From Candidatus Chloroploca mongolica (GTDB taxonomy: Bacteria > Chloroflexota > Chloroflexia > Chloroflexales > Chloroflexaceae): a DNA stretch of 64,000 nucleotides. Positions 35,530-42,787 of the stretch are shown here, piece by piece. A program made the translations under genes and the position numbers. The notes beneath the pieces are model-generated. The model did no database searches. It had not been told where the DNA came from and saw only the letters and a list, made by a program, of their open reading frames with translations. Location: NCBI RefSeq assembly GCF_004762035.2, contig NZ_SIJK02000014.1, positions 52,618-116,617 of the forward strand, written 5' to 3'. The first letter of the stretch is position 1. Each line of letters begins with the position of its first letter.

Positions 35530-36393
35530 TTATAAATAACGACCGGCAATCAGCTGCAGACGCTCGCGGGCTTCAGCAGGGATGCGTGTACGGTCAGTCA
35601 GAATAGCCGTTGCCAGCGCACTGTGGGCAGCGCTGACAAAACCATCGCCGATCAGCGTGACCGCATGGGCGACAATCTGTTGGGCCAGCGTCGCGTTGGC
35701 AAGCAGCACAGCAACAACCGCATCAACCGTCACCGCATCGTGGTTGGGATGCCAGACATCGTAGTCGGTGACCATCGCCATCGTTGCGTAAGCAATTTCG
35801 GCTTCGCGGGCGAGCTTGGCCTCGGGCAAAGCCGTCATGCCAATCAATGCATGCCCACGGCGGCGGTTCTCTTCGCTCTCGGCGATCGTCGAAAAAGCCG
35901 GGCCTTCCATCACCACCAGCGTCCCACCGCGATGCACCGTCGCCCCGGCTGCTTGTGATGCCTCGTACAGCCGCTCGCAAAGCAATGGGCAGAAGGGTCG
36001 CTCAAAGCCAACATGCGCTACCACGCCCCCTTCAAAGAAAGTGGCCGGACGAACGCCTTTTGTTCGATCAAAAATCTGATCAGGGATCACAACCTGCCCG
36101 GGGGCATAGTCTTCGCGCAGCGAGCCAACCGCACTCACCGAGATCAGGTATTGCACCCCGAGTTGCTTGAACGCATGAATATTGGCCCGTGCGGGCACCT
36201 CAGATGGATTCAGGCGATGGCCGCGACCGTGACGCGGCAAAAAGGCGACCCGTTTGCCAGCGATCGTGCCAAGCACAAACTGGTCACTTGGCTCACCATA
36301 CGGCGTCGTGAGCGCGACTTCCTCAACGTCAGCCAACCCCTCCATCCCATACAGTCCACTGCCACCAATGACGCCAATCATTGCCTCAGGCAT
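35530..36393 (-). CDS. mtnP: S-methyl-5'-thioadenosine phosphorylase
   Basis: 287 residues. IGVIGGSGLY (phosphate site), FLPRHGRGHRLNPSEVPARANI, and the base-site segment MTALPEAKLAREAEI with the aspartate TDYDVWH identify the MTAP/PNP family member acting on methylthioadenosine. It releases adenine and methylthioribose-1-phosphate in methionine salvage. The ATG at 36393 has GAGGAG seven bases away; the frame reaches 36426. It heads the probable mtnP-cofE-flavoprotein-DUF5995 transcript and is divergent from the alpha/beta hydrolase gene with a 113-base gap. Confidence 0.95.
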   Translation of the reverse strand: MPEAMIGVIGGSGLYGMEGLADVEEVALTTPYGEPSDQFVLGTIAGKRVAFLPRHGRGHRLNPSEVPARANIHAFKQLGVQYLISVSAVGSLREDYAPGQVVIPDQIFDRTKGVRPATFFEGGVVAHVGFERPFCPLLCERLYEASQAAGATVHRGGTLVVMEGPAFSTIAESEENRRRGHALIGMTALPEAKLAREAEIAYATMAMVTDYDVWHPNHDAVTVDAVVAVLLANATLAQQIVAHAVTLIGDGFVSAAHSALATAILTDRTRIPAEARERLQLIAGRYL

Positions 36394-36506
36394 GAAATGC
36401 TCCTCTTCCAGGTTAGAATCTACCATACCAAGAGTATACCCGATCTCCAGGCAGACAGCTTTGCGCTACAATACCCGCAGAGAACTTCTACGTAAAGGAG
36501 CTTGTT

Positions 36507-37337
36507 ATGCGTGCTGTTGAACTGCATTACCAGGCGCATGCTGGTGGTGAACCAACCCTGCTCTTGATGCATGGCTTGACCGCTAATTGTCGCTGCTTTG
36601 ATGTCGTGGCCGCACACCTGGCGCCGACCTTCGGCGTCATTGCGCCTGATCTGCGTGGGCGCGGGGCGAGTCCCAAGCCAGATGAGGGCTATTGTATGGC
36701 AGATCATGCCGCTGATATCCTGGCGCTGCTCGACCAACTGGGAATCGAGCGTAGCATCATCGGCGGGCATTCATTTGGTGGCTTGCTTTCGCTCTACCTT
36801 GCGGCCAACTATCCCGAACGGGTTGCGGCTGTCATCCTGATTGATGCCGCGATCAGCGCGGCAAGCGAACGAACCCGCGAACTGATCCGGCCTGCGCTCG
36901 CCCGCCTCGAACGCTCGTACCCTTCCTTTGAAGCCTTCCTGGATCTGATCCGGGCCGCACCCTACTATGACGGGTGGATATGGGATCCAGCGGTCGAGAG
37001 TTATTATCAGGCGGATGTGGCGACCGAGGCTGATGGCAGCGTCCATCCTCGGGCGCGTCCTGCCCATATTGCGGCGGCTGCCGATGGGGTCATTGCCGAA
37101 CCCTGGCGCGAACACCTGGCACAGGTTAGCTGTCCCGTCTTGATGCTGCATGCCACGGGATCATACGGCCCTCTAGGTGCCCCACCGATCTTCAGCCAGG
37201 AACAGGCCGACGAAACGCGCAGCCTGCTCAGCAACTGTACCTACATCCATGTTCCCGGCAATCACCAGACCATGCTCTATGGCACAGGCGCAGAAGCCCT
37301 TGGCGCGGCGATCAGCCGCTGGATCTTTGAAATGTAG
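36507..37337 (+). CDS. Alpha/beta hydrolase
   Basis: 276 residues. The oxyanion-hole motif LLLMHGLTAN, the nucleophile elbow GHSFGG (serine 89) and a late histidine in GNHQTMLYG form a complete serine hydrolase triad with an acid near LMLHATG. No signal peptide, so cytoplasmic. Substrate cannot be inferred; close relatives include esterases and lactonases. AAAGGAG precedes the ATG. A TACAAT at 36467-36472 is a possible -10, with a weak -35 (TCTCCA) 17 bases upstream. It is followed after 70 bases by ribE on the same strand. Confidence 0.9.
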   Translation: MRAVELHYQAHAGGEPTLLLMHGLTANCRCFDVVAAHLAPTFGVIAPDLRGRGASPKPDEGYCMADHAADILALLDQLGIERSIIGGHSFGGLLSLYLAANYPERVAAVILIDAAISAASERTRELIRPALARLERSYPSFEAFLDLIRAAPYYDGWIWDPAVESYYQADVATEADGSVHPRARPAHIAAAADGVIAEPWREHLAQVSCPVLMLHATGSYGPLGAPPIFSQEQADETRSLLSNCTYIHVPGNHQTMLYGTGAEALGAAISRWIFEM

Positions 37338-37407
37338 TATTTTTAGGTAGGATGACCTGGATACATAAGCAAATAGTGATGACCATACAAAAGCCGGAGG
37401 AATAGTC

Positions 37408-38016
37408 ATGTTTACAGGTATTGTCGAAGAGGTAGGACGGGTAATCCAGATTGTCGGTGATCAAGAACGTGACAACATCCTGACGATTGCGAGCCGCGTC
37501 GCTCGCGAGGGAGCGCGTCTCGGTGACAGCATTGCCATCAATGGGACGTGTCTCACGGTGACGGATCTCGCGACGGATCAGTTTCGTGTGGGGCTGAGTC
37601 CTGAAACCCTGCGCCGTACCAATCTCGGACAACTGCAGGTCGGCGACCCAGTCAATCTCGAACGCTCGCTGACCTTTGGCGGACGGATGGGAGGGCATTA
37701 TGTCCAGGGCCATGTGGATGGCATCGGCGTAATCGTTGGGGTTGTCCCCGAGGGTGATGCAAAGCGCATCCGCATTCAACCACCAAGCCAATTAATGCCC
37801 TATATCGTTGAGAAGGGCTATATCGCGGTTGATGGGGTAAGCTTGACAGTGGCGGATCTGGACGAGACAACGTTTACCATCGCGATGATCGCCTACACCC
37901 AACAGGCCGTCATCATGGGGCAGCAGACCGAGGATGCCATCGTCAATCTGGAGGTCGATATCATTGCAAAGTATGTCGAGCGCCTGACCCAGGCGTACCG
38001 TGGCGAGGCATCCTAG
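37408..38016 (+). CDS. ribE: Riboflavin synthase alpha chain
   Basis: 202 residues. MFTGIVEEVG start, NGTCLTV and the second-half counterpart DGVSLTV, and GGHYVQGHVDG show the two lumazine-binding repeats of the trimeric riboflavin synthase, which dismutates 6,7-dimethyl-8-ribityllumazine. GGAGGA precedes the ATG. Only 70 bases separate it from the hydrolase gene, too little for a full FMN riboswitch, and no RFN box was seen. The other rib genes are not in the window. The last codons and stop lie inside a hairpin that is likely the terminator. Confidence 0.97.
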   Translation: MFTGIVEEVGRVIQIVGDQERDNILTIASRVAREGARLGDSIAINGTCLTVTDLATDQFRVGLSPETLRRTNLGQLQVGDPVNLERSLTFGGRMGGHYVQGHVDGIGVIVGVVPEGDAKRIRIQPPSQLMPYIVEKGYIAVDGVSLTVADLDETTFTIAMIAYTQQAVIMGQQTEDAIVNLEVDIIAKYVERLTQAYRGEAS

Positions 38017-38028
38017 TGCCTCGCCACG
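37999..38028 (+). terminator. Hairpin overlapping the ribE stop codon
   Basis: Perfect 12-base stem CGTGGCGAGGCA with a 6-base loop that contains the TAG stop (38014-38016). No T-tract. Confidence 0.65.
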
Positions 38029-38117
38029 TGCTGTACCTGCGGTAGCGTTGCGTTCCTGTTCGTCGGAGGTGATGCGCATCTACTTGGGCGAGCCCACTCA
38101 TACGATCGGCCCGTCAG

Positions 38118-38678
38118 CTATGACGAAGCGGTGCGGGGACTTGCCCAGGGCACATCAGGTTTAGCAGCGCGGGCATTCGCAGCGCGGGCGGCGACAAAGA
38201 GGAAATCTGAGAGCCGATTGAGATAGATCAGGATCTGTGGATTGACATCTTCATCTTCGTGCTGAATAAGACTCACGACCCAGCGTTCTGCACGGCGACA
38301 GATCGTACGAGCGAGATGAACATGGGCAGCCGCAGAGGTACCACCGGGCAGAATAAACTGGCGCAGCGGCGCAAGTTCGGCTTCCAACTGATCAATTGAC
38401 GCCTCAAGAAACGCAATCTCGGCCTCAGAGACACGCGGAACAAGGGCATGTTCACCAGGAGTGGCAAGATCGGCACCCACAACAAAGAGTTGATTTTGAA
38501 CTTCAGACAGCAACGCATCTAACCCGGCATCGAGCCCCGAGGCACGGGCAACACCAACAGCAGCATTGCACTCATCGGTCGTACCATAGGCATGGACACG
38601 CAGGTCATCTTTTGGCACGCGCTGACCACCAAAAAGGCCTGTTTCGCCGCTATCGCCAGTTCGTGTGTAGATTTTCAT
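38118..38678 (-). CDS. Cob(I)yrinic acid a,c-diamide/cob(I)alamin adenosyltransferase (PduO type)
   Basis: 186 residues from the ATG at 38678. YTRTGDSGETGLFGG (ATP site), YGTTDECNAAVG, the RTICRRAERWV segment and LNRLSDFLFVAAR are the PduO-type signature. It makes adenosylcobalamin from ATP and cob(I)alamin. The start is set by homology; the ribosome site is weak. A terminator-like hairpin lies only 20 bases upstream of the start codon, which could attenuate the gene, but no cobalamin riboswitch was recognised. No other B12 gene is close by. Convergent with ribE. Confidence 0.94.
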   Translation of the reverse strand: MKIYTRTGDSGETGLFGGQRVPKDDLRVHAYGTTDECNAAVGVARASGLDAGLDALLSEVQNQLFVVGADLATPGEHALVPRVSEAEIAFLEASIDQLEAELAPLRQFILPGGTSAAAHVHLARTICRRAERWVVSLIQHEDEDVNPQILIYLNRLSDFLFVAARAANARAAKPDVPWASPRTASS

Positions 38679-38697
38679 GTTTTTCTTTTCATCACTG

Positions 38698-38730
38698 AAA
38701 CACAAAGCCAGCAAAGCTGGCTTTGTGTTT
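38698..38730 (-). terminator. Hairpin in the leader of the adenosyltransferase gene
   Basis: Perfect 15-base stem AAACACAAAGCCAGC with a 3-base loop; apex is of the same GCCAGC-NNN-GCTGGC type as the terminators elsewhere. It stands 20 bases upstream of the start codon at 38678 and has no gene to terminate on either strand. Confidence 0.5.
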
Positions 38731-38981
38731 CGTAACATAGACATCCTCTAGAGTCATTGTACAATGAGGCCCATGCTTTGACAAGACAGCGATTTCCAAA
38801 CCTCAGAGCTCTCCGATGGTTGGCAAGCTATGCTATACTGCCTGTAGGATCAGTTGTACCTGTTTCACAGGCGAACCGCTTCGGCAACTTGCGAATCTAT
38901 TCGTGCGAGCGGGTTGGACAGATGACCCGCCGATGACGCGGAATGGTCTGTCGTTCCGCACCGATGGGTGCTATCTTGTAC

Positions 38982-40391
38982 ATGCTTCAGGATCACGATG
39001 ATAAGCCCGCTCATGAGTGCGGGGTTTTTGGCATTGTTGCCACCGACGCTGATGTCGCACGCTTGACCTTTTTTGGGCTCTATGCGCTGCAACATCGCGG
39101 GCAAGAGAGTGCCGGAATCGCGGTAGCAAATGGGCGTACGATCCGTTCGCACAAAGCAATGGGTCTGGTTTCCCAGGTTTTCAATGAAGAGAATTTGCGC
39201 CCACTGACCGGTCATCTGGCGATTGGACATACGCGCTATTCAACAACCGGGTCGTCACGCCTCGAAAATGCCCAGCCGTTTGTGGTCGAGAGTGTGCTCG
39301 GGCCACTGGCAGTGGGGCATAACGGCAATCTGACGAATGCGGCAACCTTGCGCCAGGAGTTGCTGACGCGTGGCGTTGGGCTCACCGGGTCGAGTGATTC
39401 TGAGGTGATTACGCAGATGCTCGCCGGTGGTGAAGGACGTACCTGGGAAGAGAAATTTAAGGTTTTTATGGTGCGCGCCCAGGGGGCCTACTGTCTGACG
39501 GTCTTGACCCGCGATGCCCTTTTTGCTGTCCGTGATCCGCTTGGTCTCCACCCGATGTGCCTTGGTCGTCTCGGTGAGCGAGGGTGGGTGGTTGCCTCAG
39601 AGAGTTGTGCGCTGGGCACGATCGGTGCATCGTTTGAACGGGAGATCGAGCCGGGCGAGATCCTGATGATCACCACGGAAGGACCGCGCACAATCGCGCA
39701 TATGCCGGCGCATAAACCCGCCGAGTGCCTCTTTGAGTATATCTATTTTGCCCGCCCTGATAGTCTGTTGCACGGCAAAGCGCTGCACGCGGTTCGCGTC
39801 GCGCAAGGGCGTGAGTTGGCTCGTGAGGCTCCCGCCGAGGCTGATGTTGTGATCCCAGTACCCGATAGTGCCACCCCAGCGGCGATTGGCTATGCTCAGG
39901 CGTCGGGCTTGCCCTATTCAGAAGGTCTCATTAAGAATCGCTATATCGGGCGGACGTTCATTCAACCTGATGACCAGTTGCGTCAGGTGGGCATTGCCCT
40001 GAAATTCAATGCCCTGACCGATAATCTGGCTGGCAAGCGCGTGGTCATGATTGACGATAGCATTGTGCGGGGCAATACCAGTGGGCCGATTGTCCGGCTC
40101 TTGCGTGAGGCAGGGGCCAGCGAGGTTCATGTGCGGGTTTCGTCACCTCCCATCCGCCATCCCTGTTTTCTTGGGGTCGATATGGCAACTTATCCCGAAT
40201 TGATTGCCCATCGCCTGACCATTCCCCAGATTTGTGAGCATCTTGGGGCCGATAGCCTCGCCTATCTGAGCCTCGAAGGGCTGATCAATGCCAGTCGTCA
40301 CGGGGATGACACGTTCTGCCGTGGCTGTTTCACCGGCAAATATCCCGTTGACATTGAGCTGGTCAATAAAGAAATTTTTGAGTTGCGCTAG
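38982..40391 (+). CDS. purF: Amidophosphoribosyltransferase
   Basis: 469 residues from the ATG at 38982. This start leaves a 12-residue propeptide before the catalytic cysteine of HECGVFGI, as in Bacillus PurF. Glutaminase motifs (LQHRGQESAGI, GHTRYSTTG, HNGNLTN) and the PRPP loop VVMIDDSIVRGNT are intact; cysteines in PAECLFEY, RHPCFLG and FCRGC match the four 4Fe-4S ligands of the Bacillus-type enzyme. It commits PRPP to purine synthesis. No good ribosome site precedes any of the three possible ATGs (38943, 38964, 38982). A TATACT at 38834-38839 could be the -10, giving a leader of about 135 bases. Confidence 0.96.
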   Translation: MLQDHDDKPAHECGVFGIVATDADVARLTFFGLYALQHRGQESAGIAVANGRTIRSHKAMGLVSQVFNEENLRPLTGHLAIGHTRYSTTGSSRLENAQPFVVESVLGPLAVGHNGNLTNAATLRQELLTRGVGLTGSSDSEVITQMLAGGEGRTWEEKFKVFMVRAQGAYCLTVLTRDALFAVRDPLGLHPMCLGRLGERGWVVASESCALGTIGASFEREIEPGEILMITTEGPRTIAHMPAHKPAECLFEYIYFARPDSLLHGKALHAVRVAQGRELAREAPAEADVVIPVPDSATPAAIGYAQASGLPYSEGLIKNRYIGRTFIQPDDQLRQVGIALKFNALTDNLAGKRVVMIDDSIVRGNTSGPIVRLLREAGASEVHVRVSSPPIRHPCFLGVDMATYPELIAHRLTIPQICEHLGADSLAYLSLEGLINASRHGDDTFCRGCFTGKYPVDIELVNKEIFELR

Positions 40392-40418
40392 CAACATGAG
40401 GTGGAGCGACAACCTCGG

Positions 40419-41732
40419 ATGCAGATACACGAACTTCATATAACGATCGAGGGCATTGCTCAAGGCGGGGATGGGGTAGGGCGGAGTGACGGGATGGTGG
40501 TCTTTGCGCGTGGCGGTCTGCCCGGTGAAGAAGTCCGTGTCCGTCTGACCGAACGCAAAAGTAGTTATGCCCGTGGCGAGGTCGTTGAGGTGATCACCGC
40601 TTCACCCGACCGCGTCCAGCCTGTGCTTGCCACCAGCAATCACGCGCCCTGGCAGCACATTGCCTATGAGGCGCAGGTGCGCTTCAAAGAGACCATCTTG
40701 CGCGAACAACTGGCGAAACTAGCCGGCGTGGATCGTGCCCCGCTTCGTCCGATGCTTGTTGCCCCGCATCCCTGGGGCTACCGTAATGCGGCGACCCTTC
40801 ACTGCGATGGAAGCGCCTGTGGCTATTATGCCAGTGGGAGTCGTACGGTGATCGATTTGCCGCATGACCCGCTGTTGCTGCCTGCCCTCAATGAGGCGCT
40901 CGTTGGGCTGCGCAAGGTTGTCGCTGAATCAGACGCGGTAATAGGTTCGCGGCTACGTCTGGTGCGCGAGGTCAGTCTGCGGACGAGTGGAGCTTTTGGG
41001 TATAGCCTGGGCACCCTGCATCCCGCGCCGGGGGCCGACCCTGCCGCCCTGCAGCGCCTGGCTCACGCCTGGTTCGACGAGGTAGCGTCGCTTGCCGGCG
41101 TGTGCCTCGATGACGCCGAGTTTCACCGAACCCACAAGGCCATCGTGGGGGTCGCATCGTTGCACGATACCCTGGACGAGATTGTCTTTTCGCTAAGCCC
41201 AACCAGTTTTTTTCAGGTGAATCTGCCCCAGGCCGAGCAAATGTTGGCACTGGTCAAACAAGCCCTCGAGCCAGCGCCAGGGCAGCATCTGCTTGATCTC
41301 TACAGTGGGGTTGGCACCTTTGCTTTGCCCCTGGCAGCAGCAGGGGCAAAAGTGACAGCGATTGAAGATCACTGGGATGCCGTGACTGATGGTGAACGTT
41401 CAGCTGCACTCAATGGCATTGGCGGCGTGAATTTTCTGCGGGCCTCGGTGGAACGAGCCCTCGTGCGGATGGAGGAACGGTTCGATGGCGTTGTGCTCGA
41501 TCCGCCGCGCCGCGGGTGCCATCCGAGTGTGCTTACCGAACTGATCCGCCTGGCCCCCCCATGCATTGTCTATATCTCGTGCCACCCAGGAATTCTTGGG
41601 CGCGATCTGATGCCTCTGCTCCGCGCCGGGTATCAGATCCAACTGCTGCAACCGATTGATCTCTTTCCGCAAACGCCGCATATCGAAACGCTGGTCGTAT
41701 TGCAACAGGCTGCGTTGCCCGATCCGCAGTAA
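40419..41732 (+). CDS. 23S rRNA (uracil-5-)-methyltransferase of the RlmD/TrmA family
   Basis: 437 residues. An N-terminal TRAM domain (about 1-60, IAQGGDGVGR) and a C-terminal SAM-methyltransferase with DLYSGVGTFALPLA, VLDPPRRG and the catalytic cysteine in YISCHPG. The 4Fe-4S cysteines of RlmD (CGGC region) are absent: the corresponding stretch reads APWQH. The target is a uridine in rRNA or tRNA; which one is not decidable. The ATG at 40419 is chosen on family start; a GTG at 40401 is possible, and GAGGTGGAG lies 14 bases from the ATG. It follows purF by 27 bases, so probably same transcript. Confidence 0.88.
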   Translation: MQIHELHITIEGIAQGGDGVGRSDGMVVFARGGLPGEEVRVRLTERKSSYARGEVVEVITASPDRVQPVLATSNHAPWQHIAYEAQVRFKETILREQLAKLAGVDRAPLRPMLVAPHPWGYRNAATLHCDGSACGYYASGSRTVIDLPHDPLLLPALNEALVGLRKVVAESDAVIGSRLRLVREVSLRTSGAFGYSLGTLHPAPGADPAALQRLAHAWFDEVASLAGVCLDDAEFHRTHKAIVGVASLHDTLDEIVFSLSPTSFFQVNLPQAEQMLALVKQALEPAPGQHLLDLYSGVGTFALPLAAAGAKVTAIEDHWDAVTDGERSAALNGIGGVNFLRASVERALVRMEERFDGVVLDPPRRGCHPSVLTELIRLAPPCIVYISCHPGILGRDLMPLLRAGYQIQLLQPIDLFPQTPHIETLVVLQQAALPDPQ

Positions 41733-41744
41733 GCCAGCAAAACA

Positions 41745-41805
41745 TGACGCTTGTGCCCACGAAAACGGCCAGTGAGACTGGCCGTTTTCGTGGGCACAAG
41801 CGTCA
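41745..41805. terminator. Very long hairpin between convergent genes
   Basis: A 29-base perfect stem starting TGACGCTTGTGCCCACG with a 3-base GAG loop, located between the methyltransferase stop and the LamG gene stop. The longest hairpin in the window; serves both directions by position. Confidence 0.85.
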
Positions 41806-41808
41806 GCC

Positions 41809-42777
41809 CTAAATCATGGGCAAAAAGAGTTGCCAGCCCTGAGTTGGTGGGGCAAAGGGGGTCTCGCTCGCCCAGTGACGGCTCGGGTCGTTCTGGATCG
41901 GGTTGAGTATGCCAGGACTGGCGTTGCCTAGTGCATCGGTGATCGTGCGCTCTTCCCCTTCATCAAAGCGATAGAGCGCAACACTGTGCTGATCAGCTTG
42001 ATGAGGTGCATCTGGCCGCTGGAATGCACTGGTGTAACGCACCACGCTGGAGAGATGAATGTCGTCCAGGTAACCAGCAAACCCGAGGCTCCCAGGATAG
42101 TCGTGCTTTTCGGCGGCGAAGACGAGATATGGATCACTGAGCGGCCAGTCGGTTGTACGTCCGAGGGGATAGGCCAGATCGCCCGCAGGCCCGTTGGTCG
42201 AGCCATCGAGTTGCCCATCAACAAAGATGCGCATCTGACCTGTCATATTCCGTGTGACCGCAACGTGATGCCACTGATTTGTCGTGACAACGGTTTCACC
42301 AACGAGCAAGTGATCATTGTTGCCCGTATTGACGCCAAAAACAATGCGCCCAGCACACAGAGCTATGCCATAGTCAGGAATATCGTCACCAAAGACATCA
42401 CGGTCAATGATGATGTTGCCATAGTACCATCCCTGCCCCGTACAATCGCCGGCGCTATTTTCAGCGGCTTCGGCTTTCATCCAAAATTCAAGCGTAAAAT
42501 CACCACCGATGTTCACAGGATTTGAACTAGTGAGACGACCCTGGGCGTCAAGTGGCCCAAGAGGGATCTTGACGCGATCACGGTCATTGGTATTCGTACC
42601 AAAAAAACGCAGGGCAAAGCCGCGCTGTGTCGCGGGGACAGGCGCGGCAGCCGCTGTCGGTGTGTCCGCCGTCGGTGCGGTAGCCACCGTCGGTACGGTG
42701 GCACCACAGGTATTGAGCAGCAGCAAGACCAGGGGCAGATAGGCCATGAGTCTTGTCAGATGGCGCAACGATGGCAT
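41809..42777 (-). CDS. LamG-domain lipoprotein
   Basis: 322 residues from the ATG at 42777 (AGGAAG upstream). A short basic lead, hydrophobic segment and LNTC lipobox (about residue 24) give a lipoprotein signal; an Ala/Thr/Pro linker follows. Residues 55-290 form a concanavalin-like LamG domain: FTLEFWMKAE, 'WHHVAVTRNMTGQMRIFVDGQ' (cited by its ends), YLDDIHLSSVVRYT and VALYRFDEGE. The protein ends exactly with QLFLPMI, a motif also found near the N-terminus of two other exported proteins here. It is 10 bases downstream of the 1830-residue LamG protein gene, so the two are co-transcribed and probably co-function at the cell surface. Confidence 0.85.
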   Translation of the reverse strand: MPSLRHLTRLMAYLPLVLLLLNTCGATVPTVATAPTADTPTAAAAPVPATQRGFALRFFGTNTNDRDRVKIPLGPLDAQGRLTSSNPVNIGGDFTLEFWMKAEAAENSAGDCTGQGWYYGNIIIDRDVFGDDIPDYGIALCAGRIVFGVNTGNNDHLLVGETVVTTNQWHHVAVTRNMTGQMRIFVDGQLDGSTNGPAGDLAYPLGRTTDWPLSDPYLVFAAEKHDYPGSLGFAGYLDDIHLSSVVRYTSAFQRPDAPHQADQHSVALYRFDEGEERTITDALGNASPGILNPIQNDPSRHWASETPFAPPTQGWQLFLPMI

Positions 42778-42787
42778 GTTCAACTTC

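Noticed and set aside
37338..37407. FMN riboswitch before ribE
   Set aside because: The gap is only 70 bases and no RFN-type helices or conserved segments are visible.
38679..38760. Cobalamin riboswitch before the adenosyltransferase gene
   Set aside because: No B12-box-like sequence; only the simple hairpin is present.
38778..38783. Perfect TTGACA upstream of purF
   Set aside because: No -10 element at 15-19 bases; the nearest TATACT is about 50 bases away.
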